The translations under genes and the position numbers were made by a program. A stretch of DNA of 64,000 bases, from assembly GCA_002917075.1 (NCBI GenBank), contig NTMA01000007.1, forward strand, positions 434,001-498,000, written 5' to 3'. The notes beneath the pieces were generated by a model, which was not told the DNA's origin, made no database searches, and was given only the letters and a program-made list of their open reading frames with translations. Shown piece by piece: positions 48,351 through 58,635 of this stretch (within the stretch, counting starts at the first letter, position 1; each line of letters starts with the position of its first letter). The stretch is from Hawksworthiomyces lignivorus. Lineage: Eukaryota; Ascomycota; Sordariomycetes; Ophiostomatales; Ophiostomataceae.

Positions 48351-49783
48351 ATGGCTTCCCCTCAGTCTATGACCTCCCACGACGGCGGTGACGCCAAGAA
48401 GAACCTCGAGCAGATCACCTTCCGGTTCTGCGCCGAGTGCTCCAACATGCTCTACCCCAAGGAGGACGAGGACGCCCACAAGCTGCAGTTCACCTGCCGC
48501 ACCTGCCAGTACACGGAGCAGGCTTCGTCGACGTGCGTCTTCCGCAACGTCCTGAACAACGCCGCCGGCGAGACTGCCGGCGTCACCCAGGATGTCGGCT
48601 CGGACCCAACGGTTGGTGCAGCCTTTTTCTCTACGTCCTCTGGTTCTGCTTCTTCGCGTGCTTTTCTGTCACCACCTTGCTCCTCCACCTCCTCTTGTTC
48701 TCCTGCCCCGTCCCCCCAGGCCGTGGTGCTCTGCCTCTGCTGCGGTAGCATGATTACCTGCCGCAGCTGCGACACGCTGCTCTACGCGCCTCTCTCTTCT
48801 TCGCCGGCCGCCCCGCCCCCCGCGAGCCCCGCGATGAGCTCCATCGCCGACAGCGATTTTTCGTACTGGTACGGCAGCTCCGATGACGACGACGCGGCCG
48901 AGACGACACTCGACGAGATCTTCAGCGGCGGCGGCGCCTTTGGCGACTTCTCCTGCCTCTCCGACGATTACGAGTTTGAGAACGGCACCGAATTCGGTAA
49001 CCGCGACGAGAACGACATCATCTCTGCGCGCTGAAGCTGGCACAGGCTCTCTACAACCAGCGACTCCTCAACGACATGACTACCACGCTCATGACCATAA
49101 CTACATCTGCTGCGACCGACGGGTGTTTTTCCAGGCGCAACCCATCCTTCGAAACGGAACCGACTCGCGACACCGCGTGAACGCTTCCTTTCGATCGTCG
49201 GCCGAACCGAGCCTCGCTTACGAAACGAAACAGACGTTGTACCATCAATATCTCGACGAAAACGCAAGCGAGCCAACCAACCAGCCTGGGGACCGGAAGC
49301 AGGGGAAGAGCGAGGCATGCTGCAATGTGCACCACCAGACTTTCTGGTCTTGAGTTCCTTGCATCATTCCTTTGTATTTGCTCTTTGCTTGCCTCTTGTC
49401 CTTATTTGCTTTTTGTTCTCGCTCAATATTTTTTTTATTTTCATCACAAGGGAAAAAGATCTGCCGCTAACATGCTGTGTCCGTCTTTCTCCCTCTTGTC
49501 CTTTGGCTTAGCTTCCACGGTCCAACAAGATTTGCCCCGTCTGCAAGCACGACGAAGCCGTGTTCTTCCAATCGCAACAGCGCAGCGCCGAAACAGGAAT
49601 GGTGAGTCGTTGTGGGACGTGGAATTTCGGTTCCATGCCGCCCATCTTGGCTTTCTTTTTTTTTCTCTTCAGAGAAATGGTTCCAGTTTTTGCTAACCGT
49701 CTGGGTGTGCTCTTCTCTCCTCGCTCTCCGCCGTATAGAAATTGTTTTATGTCTGCTGCGAATGCGGTAACATTTTCCAATAG
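48351..49783 (+). CDS. rpb9: RNA polymerase II subunit RPB9
   Basis: Canonical product from exons 48351-48611, 49512-49601 and 49739-49783, all phase 0, 131 aa. RPB9 sits on the polymerase II lobe/jaw and supports start-site selection, transcript fidelity and TFIIS-linked proofreading. The N-terminal zinc ribbon shows F-C-A-E-C (C27, C30) and F-T-C-R-T-C, followed by the conserved T-Q-D-V-G-S-D-P-T. Exon 2 supplies P-R-S-N-K-I-C-P-V-C-K-H-D-E-A-V-F-F-Q and exon 3 the closing F-Y-V-C-C-E-C-G-N-I-F. Intron 1 is 900 nt, roughly ten times longer than others in this window, with a weak GTTGGT donor, and contains a coding-like segment (48720-49034). The gene is convergent with mitochondrial uL14. 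Confidence 0.95.
48720..49034 (+). CDS. putative alternative terminal exon inside RPB9 intron 1
   Basis: Directly after a strong polypyrimidine tract and CCCCAG acceptor (48719), a phase-0 frame runs 104 codons to TGA at 49032. It has strong G/C third-position bias, like the real exons here. It begins A-V-V-L-C-L-C-C-G-S-M-I-T-C-R-S-C (a Cys cluster), then a Pro/Ala/Ser stretch, then an acidic-aromatic tail (D-S-D-F-S-Y-W-Y, D-E-I-F, D-F-S-C-L-S-D-D-Y-E-F). Joined to RPB9 exon 1 it would make a 191-residue protein that keeps the first zinc ribbon and loses the second. Even without splicing, the frame from exon 1 stays open to the same stop (227 aa). It could instead be a nested small gene starting at 48750. 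No homology is recognised; function is unknown. Confidence 0.45.
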   Translation, partial: AVVLCLCCGSMITCRSCDTLLYAPLSSSPAAPPPASPAMSSIADSDFSYWYGSSDDDDAAETTLDEIFSGGGAFGDFSCLSDDYEFENGTEFGNRDENDIISAR

Positions 49784-50341
49784 TGTATGAAAGCGACGAC
49801 CGAGACGAACGAGCGTATAATTACCCATTTCACCAATATATGCATTGGTGTGACGAGACAGGAAAAAGCGGCGAATAGGCGGGCTCTTTGGATTTTTCTG
49901 TTTTCTGTTTGCTCTTTATTAATGTTATCTTTTTTTTAACGGGCTATGGGATTGTCTTTTCTGTTGGCGTTTGAACTCGAAAAGGAGTTTTTGGCGCCGA
50001 AGATCTCTAGAAAGCATTTCGCTTCGAGATCACAAACACAACTTATGCAACAAATAAATATACTTTCTACTATTCTACATTTTGTCTTCACATTTTCAAT
50101 ATCATTTTCAGCGTAGTATTTCGTGACCAATATGCTTTGGAGATCTTTCAGTTGTATACTTTCATAACGTACAACATTGTGACAAAATAATGTACAGCTC
50201 CCCTCTTCCTCTCTCGTATATGTGTGTGTATATATGCTTCCAAACGCCATTGTAACCCTGTCGTCTTCGTAGCATCCCAAAAGCAAATCGCTCTCATCCT
50301 GCAGCACCGGTCTCCTTTTTTTTTTTTTGTTGTGCCCTTCT
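49784..50341. other. convergent intergenic region
   Basis: About 560 bp of AT-rich DNA between the 3' ends of RPB9 and uL14m. It probably holds both 3' UTRs. Confidence 0.6.
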
Positions 50342-50856
50342 CTATGCGTGCATCGTCGCCATACTGAGGATCTTGCTCCACTTCTTGCGCCGCAGCTCCT
50401 GGCCCACGACGCCGTTGACGCGGCTGCCCACGGGGTCGCCGGCCTTGCTGATCAGCACGCAGGCGTTGTCGTCGAACCGCAGCACGCTGCCGTCCTTGCG
50501 CTGCACGGGGTAGCGCGTGCGCACCACCACCGCCTGCCGGATATCGCCGCGCTTGACCTTGGCGCCGGCCGACATGCCGGCCATGCCCTCGGCCCCCGCG
50601 TTGCGCTGCTTCTGCACCACCACCACGATGCGGTCGCCGATGCCCGCGTGGCGCTTCTGCCCGATGATCTGCGCGCACTCGACGAGCGCCGCGCCCGAGT
50701 TGTCGATGCAGGTGAGCATAGACTAAGAAATGCGTCAGCTTGGGGGTCAGCCCACTGGGGGGTTGCTGAGCACGAGCTCGGCGGCTCTCTCTGTCTGGAC
50801 AAAAAGGGAGCAGAGAGCGTTCTCTTCTGGAATTCACCTACCTTTAATTGAATCAT
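50342..50856 (-). CDS. mitochondrial ribosomal protein uL14m
   Basis: Two exons: 50842-50856 (M-I-Q-L-K) and 50342-50722, giving 131 aa in phase across a GTAGGT..TTAG intron. It is the bacterial L14-type protein of the mitochondrial large subunit (yeast Mrpl38), located at the subunit interface. Characteristic strings are L-T-C-I-D-N-S-G-A, G-D-R-I-V-V-V-V-Q-K, K-R-G-D-I-R-Q-A-V-V-V-R-T and R-F-D-D-N-A-C-V-L-I. Full length is present; the usual L14 start M-I-Q is restored only by including the 15-nt first exon. The second exon alone could start at its own Met but would lack the first strand. Confidence 0.95.
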
Positions 50857-52696
50857 CTTGTCGGATGTGGAGGGAGGGAAATCTGTGTGCGGAGTCGGGA
50901 TGCCCGGGGGTCGTCGCTCGCCGTCACGGTCGTCTTTCTGGCTTCAAAAATTTGTCGTCTGTCGTTCTGCCCTCACGGGAAAATTGAAGAAGGATGATTA
51001 GTCACCACTACAGAAACCATAGCCAATGAGATCGTGCTTGTGGGTCAGGAACACGACCGCCAGCTTGGACCAGCAGGCGTCCCCTCCGCGTAATTAGAGT
51101 CTTTCCCGAATTGGTAGCCGCGGACGAGCCAGCACAGCAACCAGTAACGCAATAGCGGGAGGCTGGGTGGCTGGTTGCTGGCGACCATCTCAGCCCCCCC
51201 GATTAAATTTGGCCCAGAAAGATCGATTGCGTTCTCCTTTTCGATATCCGGGAAATTCTGTATTAAGACTTGTCGACCGGGGGGAGGGAGAGAGGGATAA
51301 TAAAACTGCTACTCGTACTCCGTATTGTGCAAAATTATACCATCTTGCTGAACTAAGCGCAGAGGAAATGTACATCGTAACAGAGAGTCTTGTTCAGTAG
51401 TATGTACTGTACATTCAGAGAGTGCTTTCCCTCTGCTTTCCTCGCTCTGCCCTCACCAAGGAAGCCGCGAATGGGTCACGTTTGCTCTTTCTCGATTCAA
51501 CCCGCTTTTGTCTCTTTGCAGCTAATATTAGCAGAAAACGTCCCTTCTTTGTCTTGGGGAGTGGGTTCCTTCCTTCCCTCTCCACTCTATTGCATTCTTT
51601 GCAGGGAAACTATGTACGACTCCCCCAGTCTCCCAAGCTAGTTACATATTATCCCTCGTTGACAGCTTCCCCCCAGCAACCGAGTCCCAATTCTTTTCTT
51701 TTTATTTTCATAATTTATGCTTTGTATTTTCTAAAATTGCCTCTTTTCTCCTCTCCTACTACACGTATCATCTCTCTCCCTCTCCCCCTCTCTCTAATAT
51801 CTTGGAGCCTCTTCTTTGTTTTCTCTCTCGTCTCAAATCTGTTGTAAGCGTATTAATCGTATCATTCATCATTGGCCATTCTCGAGGATAGACGCTCTCC
51901 CTCTCTGTGGCATCTTGAGTCAGCCGCCCTCCCTCCTCTCTCCTGCGTTTGACGGCAGCCAGCTGGTCTGACCCAGCGACAAAATACCACCCACACACAT
52001 ATACACACGCACACACCCGCTCGCGCGCTGCGGCCTATCCGCTAATACTGCGCCGCTTGCTTGGCCCAATCTCGCCTTCTTTCTGTTATTCCTTCTCATC
52101 CGGTTCTTATTATTCCTCCTTTTTTTGTCTCAACCCCCCAAATCCTCTCTGCCCTCCTATTGAGTCTCCCTCCTTTTCCTTCTTTTCCGCCAGTCGTCTT
52201 TCTCCTTTTAGCTCTGTTCCGGCCAGCTGCCATTGCCACACTCAAAGAGGCTCACCCTTACATTCTTACCGCAGAACCACTGTTTGCCTCGCTCAGCTTG
52301 CGCTTTGCGCTCCCGTCCCTCCCCCCTTTCCGCCAAGAGCTTATGAGGACGACATTGGAGAGGGATCTGAGCAGTCGTCTCTGTTCTTTCTCTCTGTTTC
52401 TCCTCTAATTTCTCTTTTTCCTTTTTTTTTTGTTCTCTTTTATAGTTTTGTTTTTGTGTCCCAGCTTTTAGTTTGGCTTTTGAGAATCTCTGCTGTCCAC
52501 TCATTTTGTATTGGTCTGTTTCGTTTCGTTTTGTTTTCAGAGCGGAGTGTTGTCTGAAACTGCCGAATCACTAGCAGAGCCCTTCTCTTTGCGCCTCGCC
52601 CTGGAAATCGCCCTCTGCCCACGTTGTTTGTCGGCTGCTTTCCTCTTTCATGATTCTGAAAGGCGCAAGTAGTTTTGGTAGTCTTCACACCTCGCA
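50857..52696. other. divergent promoter region with long pyrimidine-rich tract
   Basis: About 1.8 kb between the divergent uL14m and SET9 genes. From about 51.4 to 52.6 kb the plus strand is strongly C/T-rich, which fits an unusually long SET9 leader or promoter. A CA-rich stretch lies at about 51985-52020. A TACTCCGTA 9-mer is at 51316-51324. No gene is supported. Confidence 0.55.
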
Positions 52697-55212
52697 ATGG
52701 CTCCGGCACGGTCGCGAAACCAGCCGCCAAAGAAGCACTCTCTGACTCTGGCGCAAATTGCTTCCTACGACGACATCTTGACTGATGCGCTAGTTGACCA
52801 TGTAGGCTTCTGACTGCAACTTTTCTCTCGACGGCTGTACATTATTGGGCAGCTCGTGACTAACGGACTCGTCCTCTGCAGGCTTTCTACTGGACCACTA
52901 TCCCGAAGAATCGGCCATCTTACCTGCCCTCCCGTGGAGTCAAGGAGGACGAGATTACGAGCATCATTCAGACTCATCTTGTCGTGACGCCCGATCTGCA
53001 AGTCGCCGAAGAAAAACTCCTGGCCACCAATGGACTCGGCAAGTTCTACCGCTACCTGAAGACAGACGCCGAAAAGGAAGACTTCCGCCGACACCTACGC
53101 CGCTACATGCAGATCTACTTACCGGACTGCCCCTTTGAAGTCGCCGCAACCAACCGCTACACCATCTTCCAGGAAGAGGCCAGCATATGCGCCCGGCGCT
53201 TCATCAAGTGCCATGAAACAATCAAATATCTCTCCGGCATCCAGGTCACGATCACCCCCGAAGAGGAGGCCCAGCTCTCTGCACGCAAGAAGGATTTCAG
53301 CATCGTTGTCAGCTCTCGAAAGAAGGAGGTCAACCTGTTCATGGGACCCGCTCGTTTTGCCAATCACGACTGCGACGCAAACGCCAGACTCGTTACTACC
53401 GGCCAGTCAGGCATCGAGATTATCGCCACCAAGTCCATCGGTGTCGGCGACGAGATCACAGTCACCTACGGCGACAGCTATTTTGGCGAAGACAATTGCG
53501 AATGCTTATGCAAGACCTGCGAGGATAACCTGGCCAACGGCTGGGCCCCAGCTGACGGCAGCGTGCCGGTGAAACTGAGTGTCGAGGTATCCTCGGGGAC
53601 CTCAGCCCAGGGATACTCTCTGCGGAGGAGAGACGAGAACAGCTTCAACCGGGGAAATTCTGAAACCCCTTCTATTACACCTATCGCTCGACCGAAAATC
53701 TCTCGGGCGAGCCTGAGGAAGCTTGTGCGCACGGCCGGAACTACTCCCGCGCTGGAAGATGGAACACCAGCGTCGCCGAGAACCGACGTCGGCTCTCACA
53801 CTCATGGCCAAAAGCGAGAACTGGATTTGTTACTGGCGACACCACCTGTGACACCGGCCAAAAGACTGAAGACACAGCCAACCTCATTTGTACAAAGTGC
53901 CACCTCCAGAGAAGGCTCAGCCAATGCCAGCGATGGCCTCTCTTCATTCGGCGTCCTCGCCGAGACCACGGACCTCGCCCTCCACTCACCGACTCCGAAG
54001 CGAGCTTCTCTTGCGGGCGCCATCGAAGTGCTGCAAGCAATGAAAGATGGCGAATCGCTGCGAGACCAGATACCCACCCCAGAATCATCTCAGGAAATGG
54101 CCGATTCTGAAATGGCCGACTCTGATGTGGGCGAATCCATTGTGGTGGCCCCTTCTACAACTACCGACACAACAGATGGTACCACAACTTTAAAGGTTGA
54201 GGAGTCATCGCCCCCTCTTGAGGTCCTTGCTATTCCTACTCCAGAATCTACTGCGGCCAGCGAAGAAGACGAGAAATCGAGCACAGCCACACCCGAAGTT
54301 GTGCCCGCCGATACGCCAAATTTGCCCACTCCCCGGCGTGGGAGGCCCCGCAAGCATCCCATTGGAGATGTTGAACACAATAGCGACGAACTCAATAGCA
54401 GCAACGCAAAAACCGAGATTCCCACAAGCGAGAACGAGAACGCTTCAGATGACCAAGACGACGAATCATTGGCTCCTACGAGGCAGCGCGTGCCGGGAGA
54501 CTACACATTAACACCACTGCTTTTGTCAGAGCCGGAGACCGCATGGGTGATCTGCACAGTGTGCTCCAAGGCATTTGTACAGCGTGATGCGTACTTTACG
54601 CGCATGTCATGCCCGCGATGCGAGCGCCATTCCAAGTTGTACGGTTACATGTGGCCAAAGACAGAACCTGAAGGGAAGTGGGACAAGGAAGAGCGCATTT
54701 TAGACCATCGACTAGTGCACCGCTTCCTTAATTCTGGAGATGAAGCAAAGATCCGTGGGCGGAAGCAGCCTGCATGGCGGTCAGAATCTGGAGCAGACGA
54801 CAGCCAAGAGCGAGGAAATACATCGCCGGCCAAAACAACAGAAGCCAAATCAAGTCTTGGATCAGGCATTTGGAGAAAGTTGAGATACACAATCGAGAAG
54901 GAAAAGGCGGAGCAGGCAGCCAAGGCAGGCAAGTCGGCCAAGTCAGCCAAGTCGTCCAAGGCGGCGAATCCCACCAAATCGACCAAGGAAGCCGCGTCAA
55001 AAACAACAAAGGCGACGAAGACAAAAGCGTTGACAAAAATCGTCAAGACGGTCCAGCCGGTCAAAACTACCGCCGCTGGCAAGCCTGGTCCAGTCAAGAC
55101 TACTGCCACGACCGCCAACGCCGTCAAGGTTGTTCGGACAATTAAGACGACCTATGGATCACGTCGTGGCGTGCTCTCGCGCAGGGCCAGCACCAGAATG
55201 GCCAGCACCTGA
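52697..55212 (+). CDS. set9: histone H4-K20 methyltransferase SET9/Suv4-20
   Basis: Two exons, 52697-52801 and 52882-55212, give 811 aa; the intron is GTAGGC..CAG, phase 0. The protein methylates H4 lysine 20 using S-adenosylmethionine; in fission yeast the mark links chromatin to the DNA damage checkpoint. The N-terminal part is Suv4-20-like (L-T-L-A-Q-I-A-S-Y-D-D, A-F-Y-W-T-T-I). The SET domain (about residues 130-240) carries R-F-A-N-H-D-C-D-A-N-A-R (N-H-D-C at 195-198), G-D-E-I-T-V-T-Y-G and a Cys-rich post-SET at 240-247. After a long Ser/Thr/Pro-rich stretch come an AT-hook-like G-R-P-R-K near residue 520 and a C-X2-C pair region (C-T-V-C, C-P-R-C), then a Lys/Ala/Thr-rich tail likely to bind nucleic acid. 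Length is typical of filamentous ascomycetes. Confidence 0.95.
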
Positions 55213-55768
55213 AGATCGAGCTGGACTCTCTTGGGGTTGCCGCTGCTCGTTGTCTTCAACTTTTGAGGAGCAGTAATTAATTATTTGGCAAACCTAATCA
55301 GACCGTCTTATACTCTAATTCTGGAAGCATGAAGAAACGTATATGGTGAAGAGAACAGGGTGTTTATTTTAGAGGCGCTTTCTTGATGGGGGAGACCAAG
55401 TGGGCGGTGTATTTGTATATGGCCAGACGCAGATATGTATGTATATTATCCAGGGCATCAGAGGCATTGCGTGTTATATTGTTTTGCAGTTAGCTAGGTG
55501 TTCGGTTGACATTAGTAGCTCATTACATTTCTGCTATGATGAAGAGTATATGATGTGATCGAAGTATATGCTTGCGGATAGGCATCCACAGACTTTTTGA
55601 AAGAGGTAAATTAATATAAAATAAAGAAGACTTGCAACCAACCGCATCAAATATGCACAACGCTATTTTATTTTGCCCACCCAAAGCTCCCAAAAGTTAC
55701 CAAAGTAAGAGAGAAAACCACACCAATGGAAGTAGAAAAACGCCACCATCCTCTGTTTGCATCGTCCC
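55213..55768. other. convergent intergenic region
   Basis: About 560 bp of AT-rich DNA between the 3' ends of SET9 and the Zn2Cys6 gene; likely both 3' UTRs. Confidence 0.55.
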
Positions 55769-58635
55769 CTACTGTGGCATATACCACGCAGCTGCGGTGG
55801 CGAGGTCCAGGTGGTTCTCGGGGAACCCATCCAGCAGTGAGAACGCGTCCAGGTCCATGGCGGTGAAGTTGTAGGCGGGATCGCCGCCCTGGCCGCTGCC
55901 GCTCATACCTCCACCGCCGGCGAGCCCATCGAGATCGACTGGCTGCGTGTGGTAGTAAGGGAACGCGGGAAGGTAGTTGCGCAGGAGGGGATCAGACGGT
56001 AGCGGCTGCTGCTGCTGCAGGGTGCCGGGCGGCGCTGGCTGCGCTGTTGATACAGGCTGGCTGCCGTTGGCGCCGCCGCCGCCGGCGTTGTTGTTGTTGT
56101 TGTCGTTAGCTGATGTGTTGGCAGCCGCCGTCGGCGAGGTGGCGGAGACCAAGCCGTTGTTGGCGCTACTGCCCCCGCCGTTGGCATTATTGCTGGCGCT
56201 GCCGCTGCAGTCGGGGTCGTTGTGGCTCTCGCCGCCGCCGCCGAAGCCGGCCGACGGCGGGTTGTGGTACGGCGTGGGCTGGTGCAGGGACTCGGTGATG
56301 ATGTCGAGGCTGCGCTGGGCGAGGGGACAGGAGGTGACGCCGAGGCGCAGGGTGCGCAAGAAGGTCTGGATCTTGCGGCCGGCGGCGACGTCGCCCAGCT
56401 TGACGTCCTGCACCATGACGGAGGCGCCCGTGTAGGCGCAGTAGGCCATGAGGTAGGTGATGCGGTTGAGGCCAAAGGTGCGCTCGAGCAGCAGCAGCAG
56501 GCGCTCGAGCTGGTCGGCGGCCTGGCGGCAGGCGGCGTGGTGCACGGGCGACGAGTAGAAGGGGCGGTGCAGCAGGATGATGGTGGTGTAGTAGAGGAGG
56601 CTGGGTAGGGAAAGAGTTAGCAGAGACAGACCACAAAACCGAGACAAAGGCGACCGGGAAGGGTAAAACGTACTTTTGCGTCAGGATATGCGGCGGGCAG
56701 CACACGGCGGGCAGGTTGTCCGGGTCGCAGAGCAGGTGCGGCGGCGTATTGGCGCGCCAGGCGTCGAGGCGCTCGCGGATGCCGTGGATGACCGCGCCGT
56801 CGACGCCGTCGGCGGCGCCGCGGCGCCGCGAGTACGAGTACAGCTGCAGGATGATGTCGCAGATGATGGCGGCCAGGCGGCACGAGTTCTCAAAGCACGA
56901 GATGGCGTGCGACTTCATGGGCGGGTACTGCGCGGCGTCCACGTAGGGCGTCCACATCTCGTGCTCGGCAAAGTCGTCCACTGTTGAGATGTTAGCAGAC
57001 TGGAAACGCTGGCGGGAATGGCCAGAAAGAAAATGGCTGGAGACACGTACACAGCTCGGGAGACGAGTCGAACGGGAGGTCGACGAGGGCGGGCATGCGG
57101 CCTAGGTAGAGGCTGATGGCCCTACGAAGCGTTAGCTGCAAGCTCAGCGTCGCTGATGGCAAGCGGATGGAACTTACTTGTCCCAGAAATAGCAGCTCCA
57201 GTAGAGCCGCCGGCGGATCTCCATGTCCTCCGCGTTGAGGTTGCCGAGGCGCAGCAGGCGGCCGCCGTCGCCGTCGTCGTCGCCGCCGTCGTCGCCGCCG
57301 CCCCCGCTGTTGGAGCTCTGCCGGCGCACGCTGTGCTGCAGCCCCAGGTCGCTCACCATGCGGAAGGCCATGCCGCTATAGAGCCAGGCCTGGGAGATCT
57401 GGCCGTAGGCGAGGTCGCGGGCGCTCAGCTGCAGCAGGGCCTGGGCCGTGGGGATGGAGCTGGGCTTGTGGATCTCGGCGCCGAGCTGCAGGCGGGCGCG
57501 GGCAATGAGGGCGTCGCCGGCGGGCTGGTCCTCCTGGAAGCGGGCGGCGTGGCCGCACAGGATGGTCAGCAGCAGCGGCGAGTAGTAGTAGGTGCCGCCC
57601 GTGGCCATGTCGCGCATAAACGCCGGGCGGTACACCCACATGAACGTCGGCGCGATCCAGGCCCAGTGGATCTGCAGCAGCTTGCCCACCATGGCCCGCG
57701 GGATCTCCGCCTGCACCGCCGCGTTGCCCAGCGCAAAGTCCTCCCACGCCCGCGACTCCATGGCCTTGGCCGTCAGCAGCGACCGCACCTCGGACTTGGT
57801 CGTCGCCGCCGGCACGGCAGTCGGCGTCGCCGCCGACAGCGCCGCGTGGCCCCCGCCGCCGACGGCGCTGTTCTTGCCGGCGGCCGCCTCGTCGTAGGCC
57901 TGGCCTGGCGAGGTGTGGGACTCGATATATGGCGGGTTGTGGACGGCCGACGTAGGGCCGATATATGAGAGCTGGAATGAGGTCAGACAAAGGGCAAAAA
58001 TGCGTGCGCAATATAGAGAAAATGAAACGAAAAATGAAGGGGAAACAGCCTCATTGTACCTTTCCATTGCTGTCGAGGCTGAGATCAAAGAGCATGTCTT
58101 GGGAAGACCGGTCTCGAGGGGACGTCTGCGCCTGTGACTGCGACAGGCTCTCGGGCGATGCGGAAGAAGCACTCGTCCCTGACAGATTCGGTCCCAGCAC
58201 CGGCATCGTGCCAGCTATTAATCGGCTTCCATCAAGTTCTTGCTTCGGCGTCACCATGGCCGACGCCTCCCTGTCTCCTCGTCCCTCTATGCTGCCAGCC
58301 AGCCCCTCTTCTTTCTCAGTCAGCGTCCGCTGAAGATCCGCAATGGTCTGTTCGGCTTCCTGCAGCCTCCGCGCCATCGCCACAATCTGGGACATCGGCG
58401 GCGGCTTCTCATAGCGGCACACGTCTCGGTACACCTCGCATGTCTTGCAGGTGGGCTGCGTTCCATCGCAGCGCGTTTTGCGGGAGCGGCAGTTGGCGCA
58501 GGTGAGGCCGCGGTGGGTACGGGAGGTCCGGTCGGCGTGGCGTATCGTTCTGCTGGAGGAGGCAGTCGCGGCAGGCGATGGCGACATGCCGCCCGCGACG
58601 CTGCCTGAGACGCCGCCGGCTTTGCGGCCGGCCAT
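55769..58635 (-). CDS. Zn2Cys6 fungal transcription factor
   Basis: Five exons: 58060-58635, 57178-57971, 57051-57121, 56674-56980 and 55769-56600, giving 859 aa; all joins keep phase. The DNA-binding domain is at residues about 46-73, C-A-N-C-R-S-R-K-T-R-C-D-G-T-Q-P-T-C with C-K-T-C and a closing C (C-X2-C-X6-C-X6-C-X2-C-X6-C), followed by a dimerisation coiled coil (R-R-L-Q-E-A-E-Q-T-I). The middle part is a Fungal_trans domain: F-M-R-D-M-A-T-G-G-T-Y, A-F-R-M-V-S-D-L-G-L-Q, R-R-L-Y-W-S-C-Y-F-W-D-K and S-L-Y-L-G-R. The last 170 residues are Asn/Gly/Gln-rich and end in an acidic-hydrophobic segment that may activate transcription. Targets are unknown; no adjacent pathway genes identify them. 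The 71-nt third exon depends on choosing the stronger GTACGT donor. Confidence 0.92.
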
